From positions 237,357 to 301,356 of the forward strand of contig NZ_SNYJ01000003.1 in assembly GCF_004363045.1 (NCBI RefSeq): a stretch of 64,000 nucleotides of DNA, written 5' to 3'. Source of the DNA: Aureibacillus halotolerans (GTDB lineage: Bacteria > Bacillota > Bacilli > Bacillales > DSM-28697). Made by a program: the position numbers and the translations under genes. Every line of letters starts with the position of its first letter. Within the stretch, counting starts at the first letter, position 1. Positions 25,372 to 34,072 of the stretch are shown piece after piece. The notes under the pieces are model-generated. The model was given only the letters and a program-made list of their open reading frames with translations, was not told the DNA's origin and searched no databases.

Positions 25372-27453
25372 CTACGATTCATTGCCTTGTTCTTCTTCAT
25401 TTTGATTATCGTTGGTATTAGCATAATCACCATAATTAAAGAAGGCGTCCATCATTCGCTGACCGATATCTTTGCTGATTGGATCACTGTCACTAATTCC
25501 CGGGACAGCGATAGCAAAAGCGACTTGCGGATTATCATAAGGCGCATAACCAATCAACGTTAAGTTGTAGAAGTTGCCAGAGTTGTCAGCTTCAGCGGTT
25601 CCTGTTTTTCCAGCGGCATTATAGGGGCGATCAGCAAAGTGCTCATCTGCTGTACCTTCCGCCGTATGGAAAGCCATATGAAAGCCTTGCTGAACATATC
25701 CTAAATTCGTATCGCTCATTTCGATTTTATTGAGGATATTCGGTTCAAAACGTTGAATTAATGGACCAGGTGAACCATCACCTGAGAGCGTAGGTTCACG
25801 AATTTCTTTGACTAGTCTTGGCTGGATGCGATAGCCACCATTCGCGATTGTTGACACGTATTGACCTAATTGCATTGTTGTATAGGTGTCATACTGCCCA
25901 ATCATCATATCCATCAAGAGACCGATTATTCTGTCTCTACCAGTATACCCTGAGCTTTCAGTAGGTAGGTCTATGCCTGTATCCACCCCGAGACCAAACT
26001 GTGCAAAGTAGTTTCTTACTTCTTCATAAGCGCCAGGGTTATTAAACGGAGCAGATTCATAGGGGCGGTAATTGTACTCCCCCATCCGCATTGCAATATG
26101 AAACATGTACACGTTCGAAGATTTTTGTAACGCTTGAATTTCATTGTTGTAGCCCAAATATTTATAAGAGCTTTTTTCATCATCATCATTGATATTAATC
26201 GGCCGATCATCAATGACCTCGCCGTGATGAATGACACCACTTTCCAATCCAGCTAGTACACTGGCGCCCTTGACCGTTGACCCCATTGCATAAGCATTGT
26301 TTGTGACGCCTAACGGATTGTCAATAAATTCAATTTCGCCATTTTCATTGCGACTAAATTTCTTCCCAACCATGGCGTACACTTCACCAGTATTAGGGTT
26401 CAGCATTGTTGCATACACCTCATTGGCATACTGACTAGACCCATGTGGACCTTGTTTAGATTGAAGCATTTCTTCCTCAACAATCTGTTCCACTTCTTTT
26501 TGTAGTTGAGATCTAATGGACAAAACAAGGTCCTTGCCGCGTTTTCCCTCTGTCACTACTTTTGTAGCGACAACTTCACCATCTTCAAGTGTATTCACTA
26601 CTTGCTTTTTCTGTCCTTGAAGGACATCTTCATATTGTGCCTCTAAATAGCTTGTTCCGACACGGTCGTTTCGACTGTAGCCGCGTGCCAAATAATAGTC
26701 AAGCTGTTCTCTAGGTAATCCTGTTTCCGAACTGGACACACTGCCAATAACACTCCGTAACATCCCATCCTGTGTATAATTCCGCTCCCAGTTGACTGTC
26801 GTATGAATGCCCGGTAGCTCAGCCAAATGTTCACTGACACGAGCATATTCTTCTTTTTTTACGTCCTCAATCTTTATGTTCTGTGGCACAAGATCATATC
26901 CACCTGCAAGCTCACGATAGATGGCCATCACCTCACGCTCTTGCCCATTAATGGAGGCAAGATCTTCAGCTGTAATACGCTCCAACTGAAGTTGGTAAAG
27001 GTCTCCTGCTTCAAGCTCCCCTGCCTCAATTTCAGTGGCAATTTTTTCTCTAGCTTTCTCCGGTCTCGTAATGATCCAATAGTCCTTTTCGTCACGGAGA
27101 TTTACGTCTTCATCCGGCTTTTCAATTAGCGTTGACAATTTTTTTGCCAGTTCTAAAAGCTGCTCATTGCTAGTGTTTTTGTCTCTTGTATAGGTAATAG
27201 CATAAAGCGGCTTATTGTTCACAAGCACATTGTAATTGCTATCGTATATTTTTCCTCTAGGAACTGGCGTATTCACGGTCGTATTTACAGTTCGATTTAA
27301 ACTGCGTTCGTACTCTTCCCCATGCACAATTTGAAGCACACCAAGCCGTAAGATTAATACCGAAAACAGCAAAAATATAACAAAAAATAAGATGTTTAAT
27401 CGAAAGGATAGCTGTTTCCGTTTTTTCTTTCGTTTCTTTACTGTATCTGCCAC
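25372..27453 (-). CDS. pbpA: Penicillin-binding protein 2A (class B transpeptidase)
   Basis: Class B PBP of 693 residues that crosslinks peptidoglycan during side-wall elongation. One membrane helix (FFVIFLLFSVLILRLGVLQIV) follows a basic cytoplasmic tail; a dimerisation domain precedes the transpeptidase domain with active-site STVK, SSN and KTGTA motifs in order. The acidic C-terminal tail (NQNEEEQGNES) is probably variable. Start is GTG at 27451-27453 with GAGGGAG 8 bases upstream. Next to yqgE and sodA as in B. subtilis pbpA (yqgF). Confidence 0.94.
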   Translation of the reverse strand: MADTVKKRKKKRKQLSFRLNILFFVIFLLFSVLILRLGVLQIVHGEEYERSLNRTVNTTVNTPVPRGKIYDSNYNVLVNNKPLYAITYTRDKNTSNEQLLELAKKLSTLIEKPDEDVNLRDEKDYWIITRPEKAREKIATEIEAGELEAGDLYQLQLERITAEDLASINGQEREVMAIYRELAGGYDLVPQNIKIEDVKKEEYARVSEHLAELPGIHTTVNWERNYTQDGMLRSVIGSVSSSETGLPREQLDYYLARGYSRNDRVGTSYLEAQYEDVLQGQKKQVVNTLEDGEVVATKVVTEGKRGKDLVLSIRSQLQKEVEQIVEEEMLQSKQGPHGSSQYANEVYATMLNPNTGEVYAMVGKKFSRNENGEIEFIDNPLGVTNNAYAMGSTVKGASVLAGLESGVIHHGEVIDDRPININDDDEKSSYKYLGYNNEIQALQKSSNVYMFHIAMRMGEYNYRPYESAPFNNPGAYEEVRNYFAQFGLGVDTGIDLPTESSGYTGRDRIIGLLMDMMIGQYDTYTTMQLGQYVSTIANGGYRIQPRLVKEIREPTLSGDGSPGPLIQRFEPNILNKIEMSDTNLGYVQQGFHMAFHTAEGTADEHFADRPYNAAGKTGTAEADNSGNFYNLTLIGYAPYDNPQVAFAIAVPGISDSDPISKDIGQRMMDAFFNYGDYANTNDNQNEEEQGNES

Positions 27454-27522
27454 ACATAACGCTCCCTCTCGCTACAACTTCTAAGTCCATTTTACATGAA
27501 TTTTTACGAGAGCGAAAGAATG

Positions 27523-28815
27523 TTAACGTGGGTCTGCATTATTTTCTTGCATTCGCCAAGAATCGGACACAGCTTTTTTGTCATCGTCACGTGTTGGTGT
27601 CACCGTATGGATCCGTCGTATGCAAAAATAGATGAGAAAATGGCCGGAGCCTATGACACCAATTAACACAGGAAGTGAAACTGTTGGAGAGAACGCCGTC
27701 ACAGCTACTATGAACATGAGGATGGAAACGGCGCGACCGGCATTTAAAAAAAGCTCTTTGATAACGACATATTCTACGCGCATATCTGCTGCACGCCAGC
27801 CTCGACCAATGACATCATAGGTGAGAGATGCAAAGGGCACCATGACGACAGGGTAAGCAATTCCTGTACAAACTGCATAGATCATCAAGAGAGGGAATTT
27901 CAATGTGAACATGAGCAATAATACGCTGGCATACATCATCGCTCCAGCCACTAAAATAGCAAGCTTCCTCCTTGTGGGTGGAATATATCGCGCGGCTATA
28001 TAATAGAAACAGAGCGCTACAGACGAGTGCACAAGGCTAAAGGTACCGATGGCCAGCTCACTTTGCGTTGCAATAAACACCCATAGTGTAATCGCAAATA
28101 TAAATGTTCCTTCTCTGAGCCCTTGGAAAAAATGGGCGTTTAATATTCGTTTCCAATCCTTATTATATGTTTGCTCGGTCCAGATCCGTTTCCATTCGTA
28201 GCGTCCACTAGCAGGTCTAGGAAGTAACAAGAAACTGAGCGCCACAGCTCCTGCAAAAAGGATGAGCGAGGTCGTAAAGATTGTTGTATATCCTGTAAAT
28301 TGCTCCATACTAGCAATTATATACCCAGCTGCCAAGGGACCTACCATCCCGGAGAACGAGGAGATAAAGCCTAGAAAACCGTTAAAAAAATCACGTGTGT
28401 CTGGTTCGGTGATTTCAAATGTCAGCACGTTAAACGCTAACCAGTAAAACCCAAACCCAATCCCGAGCAAGCTGCCCAAAAGCACTAAATATTGAGAGGA
28501 TGCCCCCCCTACCATTAATACGGCTAAATAAAAGAGCGCCAAGAAAATCACACCAATGCGTAAAACAAGCACTCGATCTACTTTTTTTGCTAAACGACCA
28601 GCAAAAAGGAAAGTGAGTGGCTGTAAAATGACTTGAGCAAGGTTGTAAATGGCCAGGTCCGTATAGTTTCCTGATTGCTTCCAAAGATAAATGTTTACAA
28701 AGGTATTTGATAGTGCAATGGATAACGCGTAAAGCCCTCCAATACTAATGAGCAATAACAACGCCCGTTGACTACCACCTGTATTGCCCGTCATATTACG
28801 TAATAATGTCTTCAT
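27523..28815 (-). CDS. yqgE: YqgE, major facilitator superfamily transporter
   Basis: 430-residue polytopic membrane protein with about 12 hydrophobic segments and an MFS-type loop (GRLAKKVDRVLVLRIG) between helices 2 and 3. Substrate unknown. ATG at 28813-28815 with AAAGGAGAGG upstream was chosen over an ATG 23 codons earlier that lies in the sodA terminator area. Order sodA-yqgE-pbpA is as in B. subtilis. It is separated from sodA by a strong terminator. Confidence 0.9.
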   Translation of the reverse strand: MKTLLRNMTGNTGGSQRALLLLISIGGLYALSIALSNTFVNIYLWKQSGNYTDLAIYNLAQVILQPLTFLFAGRLAKKVDRVLVLRIGVIFLALFYLAVLMVGGASSQYLVLLGSLLGIGFGFYWLAFNVLTFEITEPDTRDFFNGFLGFISSFSGMVGPLAAGYIIASMEQFTGYTTIFTTSLILFAGAVALSFLLLPRPASGRYEWKRIWTEQTYNKDWKRILNAHFFQGLREGTFIFAITLWVFIATQSELAIGTFSLVHSSVALCFYYIAARYIPPTRRKLAILVAGAMMYASVLLLMFTLKFPLLMIYAVCTGIAYPVVMVPFASLTYDVIGRGWRAADMRVEYVVIKELFLNAGRAVSILMFIVAVTAFSPTVSLPVLIGVIGSGHFLIYFCIRRIHTVTPTRDDDKKAVSDSWRMQENNADPR

Positions 28816-28885
28816 CGTAGCCTCTCCTTTGCATGCTTTTCTTAGCATGATCCTGAAGCAAGGGAGATATGCACAAAACGACAAG

Positions 28886-28931
28886 CAAAAAGGCAGCCCT
28901 TAAAGTCACTTAGATGACTTTAAGGGCTGCC
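28886..28931 (-). terminator. Terminator after sodA
   Basis: Perfect 17-base stem GGCAGCCCTTAAAGTCA / TGACTTTAAGGGCTGCC with a 6-base loop, followed on the minus strand by five T. Confidence 0.95.
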
Positions 28932-28947
28932 CCATTTTTACAAATTA

Positions 28948-29556
28948 TTATTTTGCGTCGTTGTAAATTTTATTCGCTTTATCCCAATCAACGACATTCC
29001 AATACGCCGAGATGTAATCTGGGCGACGATTTTGATATTTCAAGTAGTAGGCGTGCTCCCAAACGTCTAGGCCAATAACTGGCGTCGCACCGTCTGTAAG
29101 TGGAGAATCCTGATTTGGAGTGCTTGTGATCTCGATGGCGCCGTTATTTACGACGAGCCATGCCCAACCAGAGCCAAAACGACCAGTTGCTGCAGTCGTG
29201 AACTCATCTTTAAACGCATCGAAGCTACCAAATTTACTGTCGATAGCTGCTTTCAAATCACCAGTAGGTTCCCCGCCACCATTAGGAGAAAGGCTATTCC
29301 AGAAAAATGTGTGATTTGCATGACCACCGCCATTGTTTCTTACCGCTGTGCGGATGTTTTCTGGGACATCATTCAATTGTGCAACCAACTCAAACACGTC
29401 TTTGTTCTCAAGATCCGCGTTTCCTTTAACGGCATCATTAAGTTTTGTGACGTACGTGTTATGGTGCTTCGTGTGGTGAATGTTCATCGTTTCTTTATCG
29501 ATGTGTGGTTCGAGTGCGTCGTATGCATATGGTAATTCCGGCAGTTCATAAGCCAT
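28948..29556 (-). CDS. sodA: Superoxide dismutase (Mn)
   Basis: 202-residue cytoplasmic superoxide dismutase of the Fe/Mn family. Metal ligands are visible: His in [12 protein letters not shown], His in [11 protein letters not shown], and Asp and His in [18 protein letters not shown]. The [10 protein letters not shown] form favours manganese. ATG with AAAGGAGG upstream. A Fur-like sequence lies in the leader (29595-29609). Own terminator downstream, so likely monocistronic. Confidence 0.96.
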   Translation of the reverse strand: MAYELPELPYAYDALEPHIDKETMNIHHTKHHNTYVTKLNDAVKGNADLENKDVFELVAQLNDVPENIRTAVRNNGGGHANHTFFWNSLSPNGGGEPTGDLKAAIDSKFGSFDAFKDEFTTAATGRFGSGWAWLVVNNGAIEITSTPNQDSPLTDGATPVIGLDVWEHAYYLKYQNRRPDYISAYWNVVDWDKANKIYNDAK

Positions 29557-29594
29557 TGCAAATTCCTCCTTTAAGAATGTATGTAGTTTGCAGC

Positions 29595-29609
29595 TGAAAA
29601 CGATTATCA
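29595..29609 (-). promoter_or_regulatory. Fur-like box upstream of sodA
   Basis: On the minus strand TGATAAT-C-GTTTTCA matches the 7-1-7 Fur consensus TGATAATNATTATCA at 12 of 14 fixed positions. It lies 39 bases before the sodA start. PerR and Zur boxes have a similar shape, so the regulator is inferred only. Confidence 0.4.
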
Positions 29610-29703
29610 GCCTGTCACTACATCAACAGTACCAAATATACCCGTGAAGTGCAAAGAAAAAACATCGGGATTCCCGATTTTTCTTCCCTGTTTTTTCATT
29701 TGG

Positions 29704-30672
29704 TTATGCCCACCAGATTTCGCCTACTTTTTCCTTCGTAATCATGCGTTGCAAAGTCGCAGCCGCTTTTTCAAACCCTTCTTGGACAGACATTAAGCTG
29801 TCCTCATGTTCAATGCTTAAGTAGCCGTCATAGCCAACTAGCTGAAGAGCCGAGACAATCTCCCGCCATTTTTCTTCGCCTTGCCCAAAGCCTATTGTTC
29901 TAAAAATCCATGATCGTTCAAGTTCTTGACCATAGTTTTTTGTATCTAATACGCCATTTGCCGCAGTGTTTTGTGCATCAATGCCTGTATCCTTCGCATG
30001 AAAGTAAAAAAGTGCATCTTCTTTTGCAAGTGCTTTTATCGCCACAACTGGATCCATCTGCTGCCAGAACAAATGACTCGGATCGAGGTTAACACCAATC
30101 TGAGCGCCGCACTCTTCACGTAGACGTAGAGCCGTTTCTGTATTGTACACAACGAAACCAGGATGCGCTTCAATCGCAACTTGAACGTTATGCGCTTTCA
30201 AAAATTCATTCTGCTCCTTCCAATACGGAATCACTTTTTCTTCCCATTGCCACTTCAGAACCTCAGGATGATCTTCTGGCCAAGCAGCGGTCACCCACAC
30301 TGGGTATTTAGAATGCTCTGACTCTCCAGGGCAACCTGAAAAGGTAATCACATTTTTAACACCTAGGCGTTCTGCGAGTAAAACGGTATCATGAAAATCC
30401 TGATGAAATTTGTCAGCTGTTTCTTTTGTTGGATGCAGAGGATTTCCATGACAGCTTAAGGCACTAATTTCTAGCCCACGGCTTTCAACAGCTTGTTTGA
30501 ACGCATCGAGCTTACTGGCATCTGCCAAAAGCTCTGCAGGGTTGCAATGAGCATTTCCTGGATACCCACCTGTACCAATTTCCACGGCATCCAGTCCATT
30601 TTTGGCAATGATGTCGAGTGCCTCTTCCAACGGTTTGTCCTGAAACAAAACACTAAATACGCCTAATTTCAA
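29704..30672 (-). CDS. Sugar phosphate isomerase/epimerase (xylose-isomerase-like TIM barrel)
   Basis: 322-residue AP endonuclease 2 superfamily barrel. Likely metal ligands are the Glu of AIEAHPG, NLDPSHLFW, YFHAKD and SIEHED. Family members include IolE, IolI, YcjR and hydroxypyruvate isomerase. Together with the oxidoreductase at 30859-31899 it resembles pairs acting on inositols or 3-keto-glycosides, but the substrate cannot be fixed. Start is TTG at 30670-30672 with AAGGGG about 10 bases upstream; the nearby ATG is out of frame. Confidence 0.85.
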   Translation of the reverse strand: MKLGVFSVLFQDKPLEEALDIIAKNGLDAVEIGTGGYPGNAHCNPAELLADASKLDAFKQAVESRGLEISALSCHGNPLHPTKETADKFHQDFHDTVLLAERLGVKNVITFSGCPGESEHSKYPVWVTAAWPEDHPEVLKWQWEEKVIPYWKEQNEFLKAHNVQVAIEAHPGFVVYNTETALRLREECGAQIGVNLDPSHLFWQQMDPVVAIKALAKEDALFYFHAKDTGIDAQNTAANGVLDTKNYGQELERSWIFRTIGFGQGEEKWREIVSALQLVGYDGYLSIEHEDSLMSVQEGFEKAAATLQRMITKEKVGEIWWA

Positions 30673-30858
30673 TGTTTTTCATCCCCTTTTGATGAGTGGT
30701 TGAGTAATCTCCGCTTAGATACGACATCGTTCCCTATAAAAGCGGTTCCATTTACTAGTTCACCGTTTTGTAGTCGAATTCCTTTTCTAAATGCGTTCAA
30801 CACAAAAGGTTTTACAAATTTAGTGATTTTCTACCTTCATCCTACAAGCAGAAAATTG

Positions 30859-31899
30859 TTATACTTCTAAGTGGGTTCCTGTCAACAATACCTTCTTACC
30901 TTCTTTAGCACTTTTTATCGCCCCAAAAACCATGGCCATGCTTTTAATATTAGAGGTACAGTCGGTCTCCGCTAGACGCCCTTCTTCTAACGCCTGAAAC
31001 ATTTCATCTAAACACCCTTCATGCCCTTCTCGTCGTGACACATCTGCTTGAATAGGCACATGAACGATCTCATCAAGGAAGTCCCCCTCCTTATTTTCCT
31101 TCAATTGTTTAACGTCGGCAAAAAGCTCTTTCTCCCCATTCCATAAGGCAGTTCCTTTTGAACCTTGAATCCGCCACTCCGATTGCCACGATGTCCCTGC
31201 ACCAATTGAGCTCCACGAACCTCGATATGTAAAGACAATGCCATTATCCATCTCAAAAATACAAACGGCAGAAGCATTCCCGTCATACCACGATCCTGGC
31301 GTGTTAAACTCGTGACAGTAAACAGACACAGGGTCAGCGTTACAAATCAAGCGTGCCTGATCGAACGTATGAATCGCCATATCAATAATTAAAGGATGCA
31401 GCATCGCTTCCCTGAACCCACCAAAGTGTGGACCTAGAAAAAAGTCAGCGTGTACAGCTCCTACAGGTCCAATAAGCTGTTGATCAAGAGCCTTCTGTAA
31501 GCCACGAATATGCTTATCATAGCGGCGATTTTGCATTACTGAATACGTCTGCTTCTGTTTTGCCGATAATGCTAAGACACTGTTTGCATCTTCAAATGAC
31601 TCAGCCATTGGCTTTTCACCAAAGACGTTTAAGTTCATTCTCATTGCTTCTGAACTAACATCCTTATGACTAGCAGGAATGGTTACATCAAAAACAAGTG
31701 TTGCTTCTGTTTGTGCAATGGCATCTGTGAGTGATTCAAACACCGGAACATCCAAATTGTGTGCGTCTCGCATTTTGATTGCATTCTCGATAAACACATC
31801 GACAAGAGCTACAATCGACACATTGGTTCTCTCGATGGCATAGTCTACCCATTTGTTTGCCATCCCACCACACCCAACAACAATGACACGATGATTCAT
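30859..31899 (-). CDS. Gfo/Idh/MocA-family oxidoreductase
   Basis: NAD(P)-dependent sugar or polyol dehydrogenase, 346 residues. The N-terminal Rossmann motif VVGCGGMA, the EKPMAESFEDA lysine-containing motif and the IDMAIHTFDQ segment (His in place of the usual catalytic Asp-xxx-His arrangement) are visible. ATG with AAGGAGGG upstream. It precedes the epimerase-like gene by 186 bases on the same strand with no terminator. A catabolite-response-like site overlaps its leader (31916-31929), consistent with a role in carbon use. Confidence 0.88.
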   Translation of the reverse strand: MNHRVIVVGCGGMANKWVDYAIERTNVSIVALVDVFIENAIKMRDAHNLDVPVFESLTDAIAQTEATLVFDVTIPASHKDVSSEAMRMNLNVFGEKPMAESFEDANSVLALSAKQKQTYSVMQNRRYDKHIRGLQKALDQQLIGPVGAVHADFFLGPHFGGFREAMLHPLIIDMAIHTFDQARLICNADPVSVYCHEFNTPGSWYDGNASAVCIFEMDNGIVFTYRGSWSSIGAGTSWQSEWRIQGSKGTALWNGEKELFADVKQLKENKEGDFLDEIVHVPIQADVSRREGHEGCLDEMFQALEEGRLAETDCTSNIKSMAMVFGAIKSAKEGKKVLLTGTHLEV

Positions 31900-31915
31900 A
31901 AAAACCCTCCTTAAT

Positions 31916-31929
31916 TGTAATCGCTTACG
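31916..31929 (-). promoter_or_regulatory. cre-like CcpA site upstream of the oxidoreductase
   Basis: TGTAATCGCTTACG matches the cre consensus TGWAANCGNTNWCA at all fixed positions except the last. It lies 17 bases before the start codon, a position fitting repression by roadblock or at the promoter. Confidence 0.5.
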
Positions 31930-31974
31930 TTTATTGTAGCGACAAGCGACTCGTTCGACTAGTCCTACTTTTTA

Positions 31975-32215
31975 TAAAAGCTGCCATACGCTCGCTTTCA
32001 CCCTAAAGTGCACAAGTGCATCATCGACTCAAAAAGCTTCGTCGTGATTTTTTTGCCGTAGGAGTCCTCGCTAGTGGCTGCTTTTAATGACCCATTCATT
32101 TTTTATGATTTGATTTGAATTGAATTGAAGAGGGATCCTCTAGTTATTAAAAGCGTAGAGATCCACTTAGTTACTAAAAGACGATCTTTAAAATAAGACG
32201 AACCATTCTAGCTTT
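31975..32215 (+). repeat. Composite repeat without the palindromic core
   Basis: Fills most of the 406-base gap between the oxidoreductase and the tRNA cluster. CATACGCTCGCTTTCACCCT is followed by GTGCATCATCGACTC, a GGAGTC..CGCTAGTGGC block and a TAGAGATCCACTTAGTTACT block, the same modules as at 20.8-22.6 and 63.1 kb but with no core palindrome between them. Confidence 0.85.
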
Positions 32216-32261
32216 AATCAATTCCGTCTAGCACGAGTTTCTTATATGATTTAACACAAAT

Positions 32262-32285
32262 AAAAAAAGCCTTCAAGAGGCTTGA
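32262..32285 (-). terminator. Terminator of the tRNA cluster
   Basis: On the minus strand AAGCCTCTTGAAGGCTT forms a short hairpin followed by seven T, 21 bases after tRNA-Ser. Confidence 0.85.
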
Positions 32286-32305
32286 TTCATGTGCCATATA
32301 AATTA

Positions 32306-32398
32306 TGGAGGAGGAAGAGGGATTCGAACCCCCGCGCGGTTTGACCCGCCTGTCGGTTTTCAAGACCGATCCCTTCAGCCAGACTTGGGTATTCCTCC
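32306..32398 (-). tRNA. tRNA-Ser (anticodon UGA)
   Basis: Class II tRNA with acceptor GGAGGAA/TTCCTCC, long variable arm, anticodon loop CTTGAAA (TGA, Ser) and T-loop TTCGAAT. CCA is encoded (32306-32308). The discriminator base appears to be U (complement of A32309) rather than the usual G of tRNA-Ser. Confidence 0.95.
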
Positions 32399-32405
32399 GT
32401 ACAAC

Positions 32406-32482
32406 TGGTGGACCCTGCAGGACTCGAACCTGCGACCGATCGGTTATGAGCCGATGGCTCTAACCAGCTGAGCTAAGGGTCC
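32406..32482 (-). tRNA. tRNA-Ile (anticodon CAU, lysidine-type)
   Basis: Acceptor GGACCCT/AGGGTCC, discriminator A, CCA encoded. Anticodon loop CTCATAA gives CAT. The body matches the minor isoleucine tRNA (modified to lysidine by TilS) rather than methionine tRNA. Confidence 0.9.
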
Positions 32483-32499
32483 AGTTACATATAAAAGCA

Positions 32500-32573
32500 T
32501 AGCGGCGGAGGGGATCGAACCCCCGACCTCACGGGTATGAACCGTACGCTCTAGCCAGCTGAGCTACACCGCC
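32500..32573 (-). tRNA. tRNA-Met, elongator (anticodon CAU)
   Basis: Acceptor GGCGGTG pairs with CGCCGCT including G-U pairs; D-loop AGCTGGCTAGA; anticodon loop TTCATAC; T-loop GTTCGAT. Not an initiator (normal pairing at position 1-72). CCA is not encoded. First of three tRNAs transcribed together. Confidence 0.93.
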
Positions 32574-32683
32574 ACAATGAAAAGACATTAGAAATTATAC
32601 AAGTAATAATCTCTCAAGTCAACCCTTTTTTAAAGGATCACTAGAACAATATACCATGCTTGTTTTCGTGTTGCAATCTTTTT

Positions 32684-33169
32684 CTATATAAAAATCCAAA
32701 CAAAAAGCAGGACAATCATGATGGTTTGCAGAACGAATTTGGCAAGTGATCCTGCGATAAATCCTAGCAATGAACCTACCCCAATTTTTAATGCCTTCAA
32801 AAAAGGACCTCTATGCACAATAAGCTCCCCAATAACTGCACCAGCAAACGGACCCACAAACAGTCCAACAGCCGGGATGACGAATGGACCAATAAGCATG
32901 CCAATTAAGCTTCCATTAATTGCTGCTTTCGACCCTCCCCATTTTTTCACTCCAAAATAAGTGGCCGCCCAATCTGCTAAAAAAATCAAGGCAACTATAC
33001 TTGCCTGTAGCACCCAATAAACAATGCCAAACGGCGCAAAAGAAAACCAAAATCCATAAAGAAATAGGCCTGCGATCACAAAGAGAATGCCTGGGAGTAC
33101 CGGGTAGATGAAACTGAGATACCCTAATAGAAATAAAATTGAAATTAGAATCCAACCGACAATATCCAA
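32684..33169 (-). CDS. yqgC: YqgC-like membrane protein (DUF456)
   Basis: 161-residue membrane protein with two glycine-rich repeats (GSLIGMLIGPFVIPAVG and GVGSLLGFIAGSL) typical of DUF456. Function unknown. Start is TTG at 33167-33169 with only a weak ribosome site (GGACGGAT). Near sodA/yqgB as in B. subtilis; divergent from yqgB. Confidence 0.85.
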   Translation of the reverse strand: MDIVGWILISILFLLGYLSFIYPVLPGILFVIAGLFLYGFWFSFAPFGIVYWVLQASIVALIFLADWAATYFGVKKWGGSKAAINGSLIGMLIGPFVIPAVGLFVGPFAGAVIGELIVHRGPFLKALKIGVGSLLGFIAGSLAKFVLQTIMIVLLFVWIFI

Positions 33170-33318
33170 TATCCGTCCGTTTTTTATATAACTGCCTTAA
33201 AAAACGGTGCCACCTCGCTTCTATAATGATATCTTGTTTCTATGCTTGATGTTGTGTCATGTCGTGCGTAAAATGAACTATAGATAAAAAAGTATGTGAA
33301 CCTTGAGGAGATCCATTC

Positions 33319-34050
33319 ATGAAACGTTTGTTCTTTCAACTACGAAAAAGCGTTACGTCGCCTGCCTTTATTGCCGCAATGCGGGTTCGGGGCATTGGAA
33401 ACGCGCTTCGTTTATTACTCACGCTCTCTGCTTTGTTCGCCCTTCTTTACGGCAGTATTTTATCATTTTCCTTATCAGCATGGGTAAATGACGTTTCTCA
33501 TGCGTTATCTTCAGAAAGCATCCGCTGGAAAAGCGTTGACGGGTTTCTCGAAGATTTTTCAGCCCCTGACAATAGTCTTGTCAAACGGTCATCGCCATCA
33601 GAAGATTCAATAACACCAGCATTGTTTCTTGATTCTACCCAATTTACAATTCATTCTGAGTATCTGTCAATGTCGGTGGATTATTCAACCTTTCCTCAAC
33701 GCATTTTCACTGAAGAAGACGGTCAGAATGCACTGCGTTTTGTCCAAGAAAATATCGTCTTACTGTATGTTGCTAGTTTTGTAATCACCTTTGTTCTTTG
33801 TTTTATGTTCCTAGTGCTCGCATCGAGTGGACTCGCTTTATCCAGCCAGCTTTTCTCCACCGTTATGAAGAAAAAACGCAGCTCTTATACACAAGCATGG
33901 TCGATGAGCGCCTTTACATTGCCCTTAGGAACGTTTCTTTACCTTATTGGCAGCGTCATAGGACAACCCCTTTTTGGGCTAGGTGGCGTATTCGTAACGA
34001 TATCTATGATGTTTCTCGCCATAAAAAAGCTGCCTGTCAGCCGTGTATAA
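33319..34050 (+). CDS. yqgB: YqgB-like membrane protein (DUF1189)
   Basis: 243 residues. One N-terminal and three C-terminal membrane helices flank an extracytoplasmic domain of about 110 residues, as in DUF1189 proteins. Function unknown. ATG with GAGGAG upstream. Its 3' end overlaps the terminator shared with the convergent NfeD-like gene. Confidence 0.82.
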   Translation: MKRLFFQLRKSVTSPAFIAAMRVRGIGNALRLLLTLSALFALLYGSILSFSLSAWVNDVSHALSSESIRWKSVDGFLEDFSAPDNSLVKRSSPSEDSITPALFLDSTQFTIHSEYLSMSVDYSTFPQRIFTEEDGQNALRFVQENIVLLYVASFVITFVLCFMFLVLASSGLALSSQLFSTVMKKKRSSYTQAWSMSAFTLPLGTFLYLIGSVIGQPLFGLGGVFVTISMMFLAIKKLPVSRV

Positions 34051-34070
34051 CCAACTGACAGGCAGCTTTA
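34022..34070. terminator. Shared terminator between yqgB and the NfeD-like gene
   Basis: AAAGCTGCCTGTCAG pairs with CTGACAGGCAGCTTT around the yqgB stop codon. Six T follow on the minus strand, so it is strongest for the NfeD-like gene. Confidence 0.9.
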
Positions 34071-34072
34071 AC

